The position numbers and the translations under genes were made by a program. A model generated the notes under the pieces. It saw only the letters and a program-made list of their open reading frames with translations, made no database searches and was not told where the DNA came from. Of a stretch of DNA of 38,037 nt, positions 31,379 to 38,037 are shown piece by piece; the first letter of the stretch is position 1, and every line of letters starts with the position of its first letter. This DNA is from JBGLNJ01 sp964353405 (GTDB taxonomy: Bacteria; Chloroflexota; Anaerolineae; Fen-1058): the NCBI GenBank assembly GCA_964353405.1, contig CAYGWJ010000126.1, positions 1-38,037 of the forward strand, read 5' to 3'.

Positions 31379-31797
31379 GCAGCCTGTCCAGTCAGTTTAG
31401 CGTATTGCTCTGGCGAAAGCGACTGGCGAAGCTGTTGTTGGACTGCCGTCTCCGAGTTGGCATCCAATTCTGCGTCTACTTCAGCTTGGTGATCGTAGTA
31501 ATAAGCGATGGCCTCATGAATGGCAGCCGCCGAGAGATGCGGCAAGTCGGCGCGTATGATTTGTTCAGCCGAGTGCCCCACTTTGAGAAACGCAGCCACG
31601 TGTCGCACTGCCACACGCGTGTCGCGCAGATAGGCCTGCACACCAAAAGATGTGCGCCGCTGTTCGATGTGAACCGTATTGCCCAGTTGCAGGCGAATAG
31701 CCGACTCGGCCAACACTTCGGGCGACGAGTGCGCTTCCCGCGCTCGCCTCTGCAATAACTTGTATGTTTCAGGCGAAACTCGAACGGTCGCTTCCAT
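31375..31797 (-). CDS. DUF433 antitoxin-like protein
   Basis: The product has 140 residues. The N-terminal 40 residues (VRVSPETYKLLQRRAREAHS) look like a ribbon-helix-helix segment. The DUF433 domain follows with TSFGVQAYLRDTRVAVRHVA and HSAEQIIRADLPHLSAAAIH, a winged-helix-like DNA-binding fold. It partners DUF5615 by a four-base overlap. It begins 42 bases after the acnA stop, and heptamer-like sequence fills that gap. Confidence 0.85.
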   Translation of the reverse strand: MEATVRVSPETYKLLQRRAREAHSSPEVLAESAIRLQLGNTVHIEQRRTSFGVQAYLRDTRVAVRHVAAFLKVGHSAEQIIRADLPHLSAAAIHEAIAYYYDHQAEVDAELDANSETAVQQQLRQSLSPEQYAKLTGQAA

Positions 31798-31815
31798 AGC
31801 TCATCTCTCGTTCAG

Positions 31816-31857
31816 GTGAAGCGAAACACGCATCACGTTTTACGCTTCACGTATCAA
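31816..31857. repeat. Degenerate heptamer run at the acnA 3' end
   Basis: GTGAAGC, GAAACAC, GCATCAC, GTTTTAC, GCTTCAC, GTATCAA follow with 7-bp periodicity and span the acnA stop codon (31840-31842). The motif resembles the CGTGAAA unit of the palindrome at 2572-2615. Confidence 0.5.
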
Positions 31858-34569
31858 CTTCCTCAACACTGTCGGCAGGATACCGCCGTTCTTGTAATAG
31901 TCCACATCCACAGGTGTATCAAGTCGGGCGATGACGTTGAAGGTGATGACTGTGCCATCATCCTTCGTCGCCTTGACAGTCAACTCTTGGCGCGGCTTGA
32001 TGTCGTCCGAGAGGCCGAGAATGTCGAACGTCTCGCGTCCGGTCAGGCCGAGCGACTCGGCGTTTTGACTTTCTTTGAAGACCAGCGGAAGAACGCCCAT
32101 ACCGACCAGGTTGCTGCGGTGGATGCGCTCGAACGATTCCGCGATGACGGCCTTGACGCCGAGCAAGAGTGTGCCTTTGGCCGCCCAGTCACGTGACGAA
32201 CCCGTGCCGTATTCTTTACCTGCGATGACGATCAGCGGCGTGCCCTTGGTCTTGTACTGGATCGCCGCGTCATAGATCGGCATCTCGATGCCCCCACCCC
32301 CAGCCCCTCCCCCGGAGGGAGAGGGGAGGTACAGCGTCAGGCTGCCCTCCTTGCCGCCCAGCATCAGATTCTTCAAACGGATATTCGCGAATGTGCCGCG
32401 CGTCATCACGCGGTCGTTGCCGCGCCGCGTGCCGTACTGGTTGAAATCTTTCGGTTTGACGCCGTGCTCGATGAGATACTTGCCCGCCGGCGAGTCCTTG
32501 GCAATGTTGCCAGCCGGCGAGATGTGATCGGTCGTGATGCTATCGCCGAACACGCCCAGCACACGCGCGCCGCGAATTTCGCCCAGCGGCTGGACGTCGA
32601 GCGAGAGACCCTCAAAGAACGGCGGGTTCTGAATGTAGGTCGAAGCTTCGTTCCATGCGTACAACTCGCCGCCGCTCACGGGAATGTCGTTCCACCTCGG
32701 GTTGCCGTTGAACACGTTGCCGTAAGACTTGAGGAACATGTCCACGTCAATAAAAGCCGCGACGGCGTCGGCGATTTCTTTTTGCGACGGCCAAATATCG
32801 CGCAGATATACGGGCCGGCCATCCTGGCCAGTGCCGAGCGGCTCGGTGCTCAGGTCAATGTCCGTCGTGCCGGCGAGCGCGTACGCCACGACCAGCGGCG
32901 GCGATGCAAGAAAGTTCGCCTTGACCAACGGATGCACGCGGCCTTCAAAATTGCGATTGCCAGAGATGACGGCGCTGGTCACCAGGTTGCCTTCGGTCAC
33001 GGCCTGGGACACCGGCTCGGGCAACGGGCCGCTGTTGCCGATGCACGTGGTGCAGCCGAAAGCCGCCACGTTAAAACCAAGTTGCTCCAGATACGGCAGC
33101 GTGCCGGATTTCTGCAAATACTCGGTCACGACCTTGGAGCCAGGCGCAAGGCTGGTCTTGACGTAAGGTTTGACCTTCAAGCCGGCTTGTACGGCTTTCT
33201 TGGCGAGCAAGCCGGCGCCCAACATCACTGACGGGTTGCTGGTGTTGGTGCAGGATGTGATCGCGGCAATGACAACCGCTCCATGGCTGATAGCGGATGG
33301 CATATCGCTGATGGCAACTTGCTTGCCGAGTTCGGCTTCCGGCAGACCATAGCCACGGTCTTGTACGGGTGCACTGAGCGATTTGCGGAAGCTAGCCTTC
33401 AAATCCTTGAGCGCCACGCGGTCTTGCGGGCGCTTGGGACCGGCGAGCGACGGCTCAACCGCGCCGAGGTCGAGTTCGAGCGTGTCGGTAAAGACCGGAT
33501 CGGGCATGTCGTCGGTGCGGAACAGGCCCTGCGCTTTGGCGTAAACTTCCAAGAGGTCGGCGGATTTGCCTCGACCGGTGAGACGCAAATAACGCAGCGT
33601 CTCATCATCCGTCGGGAAGAACCCGCACGTCGCGCCATATTCCGGCGCCATGTTGGCGCTGGTCGCGCGGTCGGGCAGCGACATAAAAGACAAACCGGGG
33701 CCATAGAACTCGACACACTTGTCCACGACGCCTTTCTTGCGGAGCATCTGTGTCACGGTCAACACGAGATCGGTTGCCGTCACGCCTTCGCGCAGACTGC
33801 CTGCCAGCTTGAAGCCGATCACTTGCGGTGTGACCATGATGAGCGGCTGGCCCAGCATCACCGCTTCCGCCTCGATGCCGCCCACTCCCCAGCCCAGCAC
33901 GCCCAGACCGTTGATCATCGTCGTATGCGAATCGGTGCCGACGAGCGTATCGGGGAACGCAACCGGGACTCCCTCCGCGTCGTTCACCAAGACGCCCTGA
34001 GCCAGGTATTCGAGATTGACCTGGTGGATGATGCCGGTTGAAGGCGGCACGACGCGAAAGTTGTTGAACGCTTTCGCGCCCCAACGCAGGAACTCGTAGC
34101 GCTCGCCGTTGCGCTCGAACTCGACTTGCGCGTTACGCATGAGCGCGAGCTCGGTGCCAAAGTAATCCACCTGCACCGAGTGGTCAATCACCAAATCCAC
34201 CGGCACCAGCGGATTGATTTTCTTCGGGTCGCCGCCCAGCCGCTTGACCGCATCACGCATCGCGGCCAGATCCACGACGCAGGGCACACCGGTAAAGTCC
34301 TGCATCACCACGCGCGCGGGCTTGAAGGGAAGCTCGACCGGTTTGGGGTTTTTGGCCTCCCACGCGGCTAGGTGGCGGGCGTCGTCCTCGCTGACTTGAT
34401 AGCCATCGAGGTTGCGCAGCACCGCTTCCAGCAGCACCTTGATCGAAAACGGCAAACGCGAAACCTGGCCCAGGCCGCTCTCTTCCAGCTTGCTCAGGCG
34501 ATAATAAGTGAACCTGCCCTGCCTGGTCTCCAACAGACTGCGTGCATCAAAGGCATCTTTCCCTGGCAT
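31840..34569 (-). CDS. acnA: Aconitate hydratase (AcnA type)
   Basis: The product has 909 residues. Iron-sulfur ligands are in ITSCTNTSNPS and FGCTTCIGNSG; GTDSHTTMINGLGVLGWGVG and KEYGTGSSRDWAAKG are conserved substrate-binding motifs. It converts citrate to isocitrate between the products of gltA and icd. Two oddities exist: residues ~419-430 (AISDMPSAISHG) are encoded by a 7-bp-periodic repeat (33281-33315), and residues ~747-760 (LPSPSGGGAGGGG) by a C/G-rich palindromic insert (32291-32330), both in frame and in surface-loop positions, so the enzyme is probably still active. It starts 27 bases after the gltA stop. Confidence 0.95.
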   Translation of the reverse strand: MPGKDAFDARSLLETRQGRFTYYRLSKLEESGLGQVSRLPFSIKVLLEAVLRNLDGYQVSEDDARHLAAWEAKNPKPVELPFKPARVVMQDFTGVPCVVDLAAMRDAVKRLGGDPKKINPLVPVDLVIDHSVQVDYFGTELALMRNAQVEFERNGERYEFLRWGAKAFNNFRVVPPSTGIIHQVNLEYLAQGVLVNDAEGVPVAFPDTLVGTDSHTTMINGLGVLGWGVGGIEAEAVMLGQPLIMVTPQVIGFKLAGSLREGVTATDLVLTVTQMLRKKGVVDKCVEFYGPGLSFMSLPDRATSANMAPEYGATCGFFPTDDETLRYLRLTGRGKSADLLEVYAKAQGLFRTDDMPDPVFTDTLELDLGAVEPSLAGPKRPQDRVALKDLKASFRKSLSAPVQDRGYGLPEAELGKQVAISDMPSAISHGAVVIAAITSCTNTSNPSVMLGAGLLAKKAVQAGLKVKPYVKTSLAPGSKVVTEYLQKSGTLPYLEQLGFNVAAFGCTTCIGNSGPLPEPVSQAVTEGNLVTSAVISGNRNFEGRVHPLVKANFLASPPLVVAYALAGTTDIDLSTEPLGTGQDGRPVYLRDIWPSQKEIADAVAAFIDVDMFLKSYGNVFNGNPRWNDIPVSGGELYAWNEASTYIQNPPFFEGLSLDVQPLGEIRGARVLGVFGDSITTDHISPAGNIAKDSPAGKYLIEHGVKPKDFNQYGTRRGNDRVMTRGTFANIRLKNLMLGGKEGSLTLYLPSPSGGGAGGGGIEMPIYDAAIQYKTKGTPLIVIAGKEYGTGSSRDWAAKGTLLLGVKAVIAESFERIHRSNLVGMGVLPLVFKESQNAESLGLTGRETFDILGLSDDIKPRQELTVKATKDDGTVITFNVIARLDTPVDVDYYKNGGILPTVLRKLIREA
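32291..32330. repeat. In-frame C/G-rich palindromic insert within acnA
   Basis: Minus-strand CCTCTCCCTCCGGGGGAGGG followed by GCTGGGGGTGGGGG is a known style of dispersed repeat in G+C-rich genomes. Here it is translated as LPSPSGGGAGGGG in a loop where aconitases normally have only a few residues before the conserved (S/P)IYDAA. Confidence 0.65.
33281..33315. repeat. In-frame heptamer-repeat segment within acnA
   Basis: CCATGGC, TGATAGC, GGATGGC, ATATCGC, TGATGGC run with 7-bp periodicity just before the codons of VVIAAITSC. Translation gives the AISDMPSAISH phrase typical of translated GATCAGC-type heptamer repeats. Confidence 0.55.
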
Positions 34570-34596
34570 TTGGTTTTCTCCCTGGCTGGTTTGTCG

Positions 34597-35784
34597 CTAA
34601 TCTCCGCGCCCCACTTGCTCGCGTTCGTCAATCGGAACGTAATGCTGATCCATCGGCCCGATGAACTCGGACTGTGGACGGATGAGCACATTGTCATAGT
34701 ATTGCTCGATGACGTGCGCACTCCAGCCCGCGATGCGGCTGGCCGCAAACATCGGCGTGAACATGTCCACCGGGATGCCGATGTAGTAGAGCATGGTGGA
34801 GGAAAAGAAATCCACGTTCGGGTAGAGCTGCCGGTATTTGAGCACGGCCTTTTCGACTTCCAGGAGAATCTCGTACCACTTGAGTTCTCCGTTCCGCTCG
34901 CCCATCAAGCGGCTCCACTTTTGCAGGTGAACCACGCGCGGGTCGCCACTCTTGTAAATGCGGTGGCCGATGCCCATGATCTTGCGCTTGGTCTTGAAGA
35001 CATTGTCCACAAAGGCGTCCGCCTTTTCGACCTCGCCGATTTCGAGCACCGTTCGCATCGTCGCCTCCGCCGCACCGCCGTGCAATGGCCCTTTGAGCGC
35101 GCCGAGCGCTGCCGAAACCGCACTATGCAGGTCGGCCTGCGTGGAAGCGACCACACGCGCGGTAAAGGTGCTGGCGTTCATGCCGTGATCGGCCAGCAGC
35201 GTTTGGTAGAGGTCAAGTGCCCGGACGGCCACCGGGTCGGGCTGGTCACCCGTGAGCATATAGAGCAGGTTCGGCGTGTGACTCAAGCGAGGATCGGGGT
35301 CAATCGGCTCGAATCCCTGGCGGATGCGGTGATAGGCGGCCATGATCGTGCCCATCTGCGCGGTCAATCGTTCGGCCTTGCGGCGCGTGGCTTCAGGCGA
35401 AAGATCTTCTGCGTCCGGGTCGAACATCGCCAGCGCGCTGACGGCGTTCCGCAAGACAACCATCGGGATGCCGTTGTTGGGCGTGGCGCGCAGAATGTTA
35501 ATGATCTGGATGGGCACAGAGCGGTTGGCCGCCAGCCGCGCTTCCAAATCGGCCAGCTCGCGGCGGTTCGGCAATTTGCCGTACCACAGCAAGTGAACGA
35601 CCTCTTCGTAGCTGGCGTTTTCAGCCAGCTCGTGTATGTTGATCCCGCGGTAGGTCAGGATCCCACGCTGACCGTCAATCGAGCTGAGGACGGTCTGCGC
35701 AGCGACGACGCCATCCAGGCCCTTGACGAAGGTCGAGACGGGTTTGGGCGGTGCAGCGACGACGACAGGTTCAGCAGCGCTCAC
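34597..35784 (-). CDS. gltA: Citrate synthase (type I)
   Basis: The product has 395 residues. Catalytic and substrate residues are H200 (LADHGMNAST), H235 (GPLHGGAAE), H274 (GIGHRIYKSGDPR) and D325 (NVDFFSST). It makes citrate from acetyl-CoA and oxaloacetate. GTG 35784 has AAAGGAG nine bases upstream; a possible 35-codon leader frame ends across this start (GTGA). It is the first gene of the TCA operon, preceded by a sigma-70 promoter and an intrinsic terminator in the leader. Confidence 0.93.
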   Translation of the reverse strand: MSAAEPVVVAAPPKPVSTFVKGLDGVVAAQTVLSSIDGQRGILTYRGINIHELAENASYEEVVHLLWYGKLPNRRELADLEARLAANRSVPIQIINILRATPNNGIPMVVLRNAVSALAMFDPDAEDLSPEATRRKAERLTAQMGTIMAAYHRIRQGFEPIDPDPRLSHTPNLLYMLTGDQPDPVAVRALDLYQTLLADHGMNASTFTARVVASTQADLHSAVSAALGALKGPLHGGAAEATMRTVLEIGEVEKADAFVDNVFKTKRKIMGIGHRIYKSGDPRVVHLQKWSRLMGERNGELKWYEILLEVEKAVLKYRQLYPNVDFFSSTMLYYIGIPVDMFTPMFAASRIAGWSAHVIEQYYDNVLIRPQSEFIGPMDQHYVPIDEREQVGRGD

Positions 35785-35888
35785 GGCAATTCTCCTTTGT
35801 TTGAATCTTTAACAAAAAAAGCCAGCCGGGCGCGCCCGGTTGGCGTAACTCTTGTACAATCGGAGGCGCAACGACGGCACAGATGCAT
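35781..35888 (-). CDS. Possible 35-residue leader peptide of gltA
   Basis: ATG 35888 opens a frame of 35 codons, beginning MHLCRRCASDCTRV, whose TGA overlaps the gltA GTG. The leader terminator lies within this frame, so ribosome progress could influence whether the hairpin forms. Three early cysteines and two Arg are notable. There is no clear ribosome site, so it may be fortuitous. Confidence 0.35.
   Translation of the reverse strand: MHLCRRCASDCTRVTPTGRARLAFFVKDSNKGELP
35814..35844 (-). terminator. Intrinsic terminator in the gltA leader (attenuator candidate)
   Basis: On the minus strand GCCAACCGGGCG/CGCCCGGCTGGC forms a 12-bp stem with one G-T pair and is followed by seven T. It lies between the promoter at 35918-35946 and the gltA start, about 30 bases before it, with no gene upstream on this strand to terminate. 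Confidence 0.8.
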
Positions 35889-35917
35889 AGCTGTAGCGAT
35901 TTGGCAGTGTGAGCGGG

Positions 35918-35946
35918 AGTATAACATTTTTGCTGGCGAGTGTCAA
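35918..35946 (-). promoter_or_regulatory. Sigma-70 promoter of gltA
   Basis: TTGACA (35946-35941) and TATACT (35923-35918) on the minus strand are separated by 17 bases. Transcription would start near 35911, giving a leader of about 127 bases. Confidence 0.8.
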
Positions 35947-35973
35947 TGAATTTCGGTTCATCATCAATATAAG

Positions 35974-36069
35974 AATAACTTCCGATTTTGTCATTCTGAG
36001 CGGAGCGAAGAATCTCTACGCTGCAAGGCAGAGACCCTTCACTTCGTTCAGGGTGACACCGAAGTTATT
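35974..36069. mobile_element. 96-bp MITE-like palindromic element
   Basis: Terminal AATAACTTC/GAAGTTATT repeats enclose a long imperfect inverted repeat: a left arm starting GTCATTCTGAGCGGAGCGAA and a right arm ending GTTCAGGGTGAC, matching 20 of 27 positions with the other seven all G-T-compatible changes. The loop is 14 bases. The TCATTCTGAGCG...GAAGAATCTC style is a widespread dispersed repeat in bacterial genomes. It sits between the gltA and pckA promoters. Confidence 0.7.
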
Positions 36070-36092
36070 GTTTTACAACTCCTTAGCGCGGC

Positions 36093-36121
36093 TGGACAAT
36101 TTCTATTGACGATGTTATATT
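36093..36121 (+). promoter_or_regulatory. Sigma-70-like promoter of pckA
   Basis: TGGACA (36093-36098) and TATATT (36116-36121) are separated by 17 bases, about 30 bases before the pckA start. Confidence 0.65.
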
Positions 36122-36152
36122 CCTCGCCAAACCACGTTGGAAGAGGGTGCTC

Positions 36153-37940
36153 ATGACATACACCGTAAAAAACACGAAACTGAACGACTGGGTGCGCGAG
36201 TCAGCTCGGCTGTGCCAGCCCGACTCTGTCTATTGGTGCGATGGAAGCATTGAAGAATATGATCGCCTGATGGCGGGCATGGTCAGGAGCGGCATGGCGA
36301 TTCCCCTCAAGGCCCGCGCCAAGAGTTTTCTCTTTCGCTCCGACCCCAGCGACGTGGCGCGGGTCGAAAATCGCACATTCATCAGCACGCCCAAACAGGA
36401 CGACGCCGGCCCTACCAACAACTGGGTCAACGACGCCGAGCTCAAGCAGACCATGCGCGGCCTGTTCAATGGTTGCATGAAGGGCCGCACGATGTACGTC
36501 ATTCCCTTCTCGATGGGGGCGCTCACGTCGCCGATGGCCAAGATCGGCGTCCAGATCACCGATAGCCCCTACGTGGTCTGCAACATGCACATCATGACGC
36601 GCGTCGGGTCGCCCGTGATCACGGCTCTCGGCACAGACGGCGAGTTTATCCCCTGCCTTCACTCGATTGGCGCTCCACTTGAACCGGGGCAGAAGGATGT
36701 CCCCTGGCCTTGCGCGCCCATCGAGAAAAAGTACATTTGCCAGTTTCCGAACGAGAACTTGATCTGGTCGTATGGCTCCGGCTACGGGGGCAACGCCCTG
36801 CTCGGCAAGAAATGCCTGGCCCTGCGCATCGCCTCCGCCATGGCCCGGCGCGAAGGCTGGATGGCCGAGCACATGCTCATCTTGCGCCTCACCAACCCCG
36901 CCGGCAAGCGCTACCACATTGCCGCCGCCTTCCCTTCGGCCTGTGGCAAGACCAACCTGGCCATGATTCAGCCCACGATTCCGGGCTGGAAAGCGGAAAC
37001 CATCGGCGACGACATCGCCTGGATGAAGATCGCTCCGGATGGACGGCTGTATGCCATCAATCCCGAATGCGGTTTCTTTGGCGTGGCGCCGGGCACTTCG
37101 TGGAAGTCAAATCCAGCGGCGATGGACTCGCTCAAGCAAAACGTCATCTTTACCAACTGCGCCTTGACCGACGACGGCGACATCTGGTGGGAAGGCATGG
37201 ACGGCGAGCCGCCCGCTCACGCGGTTGACTGGAAGGGCCGCGATTGGACGCCCGCCAGTTCCGATCCTGCTGCTCACCCGAACGCTCGCTTCACCGCCCC
37301 GGCTGAAAACTGCCCGGTGATTTCCGCCGACTGGGAAAAGCCGGAAGGCGTGCCGATTGACATTTTCGTGTTTGGCGGTCGTCGCGCTGGCAACGTACCG
37401 CTCGTGACACAAGCCTTCAACTGGGAACACGGCGTATTCCTGGGCGCGACAGCCTCGTCGGAGACGACGGCGGCCAACATTGGCGCGGTGGGCAACTTGC
37501 GGCGCGATCCGTTTGCGATGCAGCCGTTCTGCGGCTACAACATGGCGGACTATTTCCAGCACTGGTTCGATATGGGCGACCTCCTGGGCCAGCATGTGCC
37601 CAAGATTTTCTACGTCAACTGGTTCCGCAAGACGCCCGGCGGCAAGTGGCTGTGGCCTGGCTATGGCGAAAACAGCCGCGTCCTTGAGTGGATGTGTGAG
37701 CGCGTGGACGGCCAGGCCGGAGCCAAGGCCACGCCCATCGGCTATTTGCCCAACGAGACGGACCTCGACACGCGCGGGCTGGATCTGCCGCCGGAGAACA
37801 TGGCGGAATTGCTACGCGTGGATGCGGGCACGTGGAAAGCAGAACTGCCCGACATCGAAAAGCATTTCGCCCAGTTCGGCAACCGCTTGCCCGCGCGATT
37901 GAGACAGCAACTCGACGAATTAAAGGCGCGGCTCGGATAA
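36153..37940 (+). CDS. pckA: Phosphoenolpyruvate carboxykinase (GTP)
   Basis: The product has 595 residues, the size of GTP-type enzymes. FPSACGKTNLAMIQPTIPGW contains the P-loop and the reactive cysteine, GDDIAWMKI the metal-binding kinase-2 motif, and INPECGFFGVAPGTS, FGGRRAGNVPLV and WFRKTPGGKWLWPGYGEN are conserved. The enzyme converts oxaloacetate to phosphoenolpyruvate using GTP, or runs in reverse. ATG 36153 has GAGGG at five bases; a GTG six bases upstream is less likely. Divergent from gltA, the two genes compete for oxaloacetate and share a 369-base control region. Confidence 0.95.
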   Translation: MTYTVKNTKLNDWVRESARLCQPDSVYWCDGSIEEYDRLMAGMVRSGMAIPLKARAKSFLFRSDPSDVARVENRTFISTPKQDDAGPTNNWVNDAELKQTMRGLFNGCMKGRTMYVIPFSMGALTSPMAKIGVQITDSPYVVCNMHIMTRVGSPVITALGTDGEFIPCLHSIGAPLEPGQKDVPWPCAPIEKKYICQFPNENLIWSYGSGYGGNALLGKKCLALRIASAMARREGWMAEHMLILRLTNPAGKRYHIAAAFPSACGKTNLAMIQPTIPGWKAETIGDDIAWMKIAPDGRLYAINPECGFFGVAPGTSWKSNPAAMDSLKQNVIFTNCALTDDGDIWWEGMDGEPPAHAVDWKGRDWTPASSDPAAHPNARFTAPAENCPVISADWEKPEGVPIDIFVFGGRRAGNVPLVTQAFNWEHGVFLGATASSETTAANIGAVGNLRRDPFAMQPFCGYNMADYFQHWFDMGDLLGQHVPKIFYVNWFRKTPGGKWLWPGYGENSRVLEWMCERVDGQAGAKATPIGYLPNETDLDTRGLDLPPENMAELLRVDAGTWKAELPDIEKHFAQFGNRLPARLRQQLDELKARLG

Positions 37941-37948
37941 GTGGAAAC

Positions 37949-37970
37949 CCCCGACTGCAGCAGGTCGGGG
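37949..37970 (+). terminator. Hairpin after pckA, weak terminator candidate
   Basis: CCCCGAC and GTCGGGG enclose TGCAGCAG nine bases after the pckA stop. A T-run is missing. The last 67 bases of the window contain no recognisable feature. Confidence 0.4.
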
Positions 37971-38037
37971 ATAATTGGGAAAGGGAACACGTGTGACGGC
38001 TCTCGTCAAGTGGTGATAAAAGTGTGCCGCAGAACGC

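Noticed and set aside
34372..35949. Plus-strand open frame of over 500 codons opposite gltA
   Set aside because: It lies antisense to citrate synthase with all catalytic residues; composition is unlike a protein.

Overview
The window looks like a chromosomal fragment of an uncultured Chloroflexota bacterium, probably Anaerolineae-like. This is an inference from style rather than a marker gene. The evidence is high G+C, Pro/Thr-rich linkers in secreted proteins, a YLPIVMQN stretch in a giant secreted protein (typical of Chloroflexota exoproteins), many short palindromes of the GTAGAGACGACCC kind, and ferredoxin-linked 2-oxoacid oxidation beside a TCA gene set. There is no rRNA, tRNA or CRISPR array that I can see.

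Left part (1-7.1 kb): the tail of an unknown gene, then an antitoxin with only the first codons of its PIN toxin left. Next is a minus-strand operon: korD-korA-[four-helix-bundle gene]-korB-korC (2-oxoacid:ferredoxin oxidoreductase), then an NlpC/P60 endopeptidase, a dipeptide epimerase and a small membrane protein. The peptidase and epimerase resemble the YkfC/YkfB pair that recycles murein peptides to L-Ala-L-Glu, which would feed carbon towards 2-oxoglutarate and the Kor complex.

Middle (7.3-19.4 kb, plus strand): a zinc-ribbon/OB-fold membrane protein, a TctA-like permease, a LysM lipoprotein-like protein, a YdjM-like membrane protein, and a 1241-residue secreted protein with lamin-tail, DUF11-like and two phospholipase D (HKD) modules. 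A complete ECF transporter follows (fused double ATPase, S component, EcfT). At 19.4-22.7 kb lie an M28 peptidase and a methyltransferase separated by a convincing attC-like folded site, so they look like integron-type gene cassettes.

Right part (22.7-36 kb, minus strand): a TCA operon reading gltA-acnA-icd-sdhCDAB. Its gaps are filled with accessory modules in the same orientation: DUF433/DUF5615, an antitoxin/RelE-like pair, an AT-richer membrane protein, DUF2442/DUF4160 and Phd/PIN. Divergent from gltA is GTP-dependent pckA. A good sigma-70 promoter drives gltA through a leader holding a strong intrinsic terminator and a possible leader peptide that overlaps the gltA start, suggesting attenuation.

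The most unusual themes are: (1) a central-metabolism operon loaded with four toxin-antitoxin-like pairs; (2) two 74-bp repeats next to these modules that resemble the 3' end of acnA; (3) heptanucleotide (7-bp) repeat arrays in at least seven places, including inverted arrays bracketing the four-helix-bundle gene inside the kor operon and one in frame inside acnA; and (4) integron-like cassette boundaries without a visible integrase.
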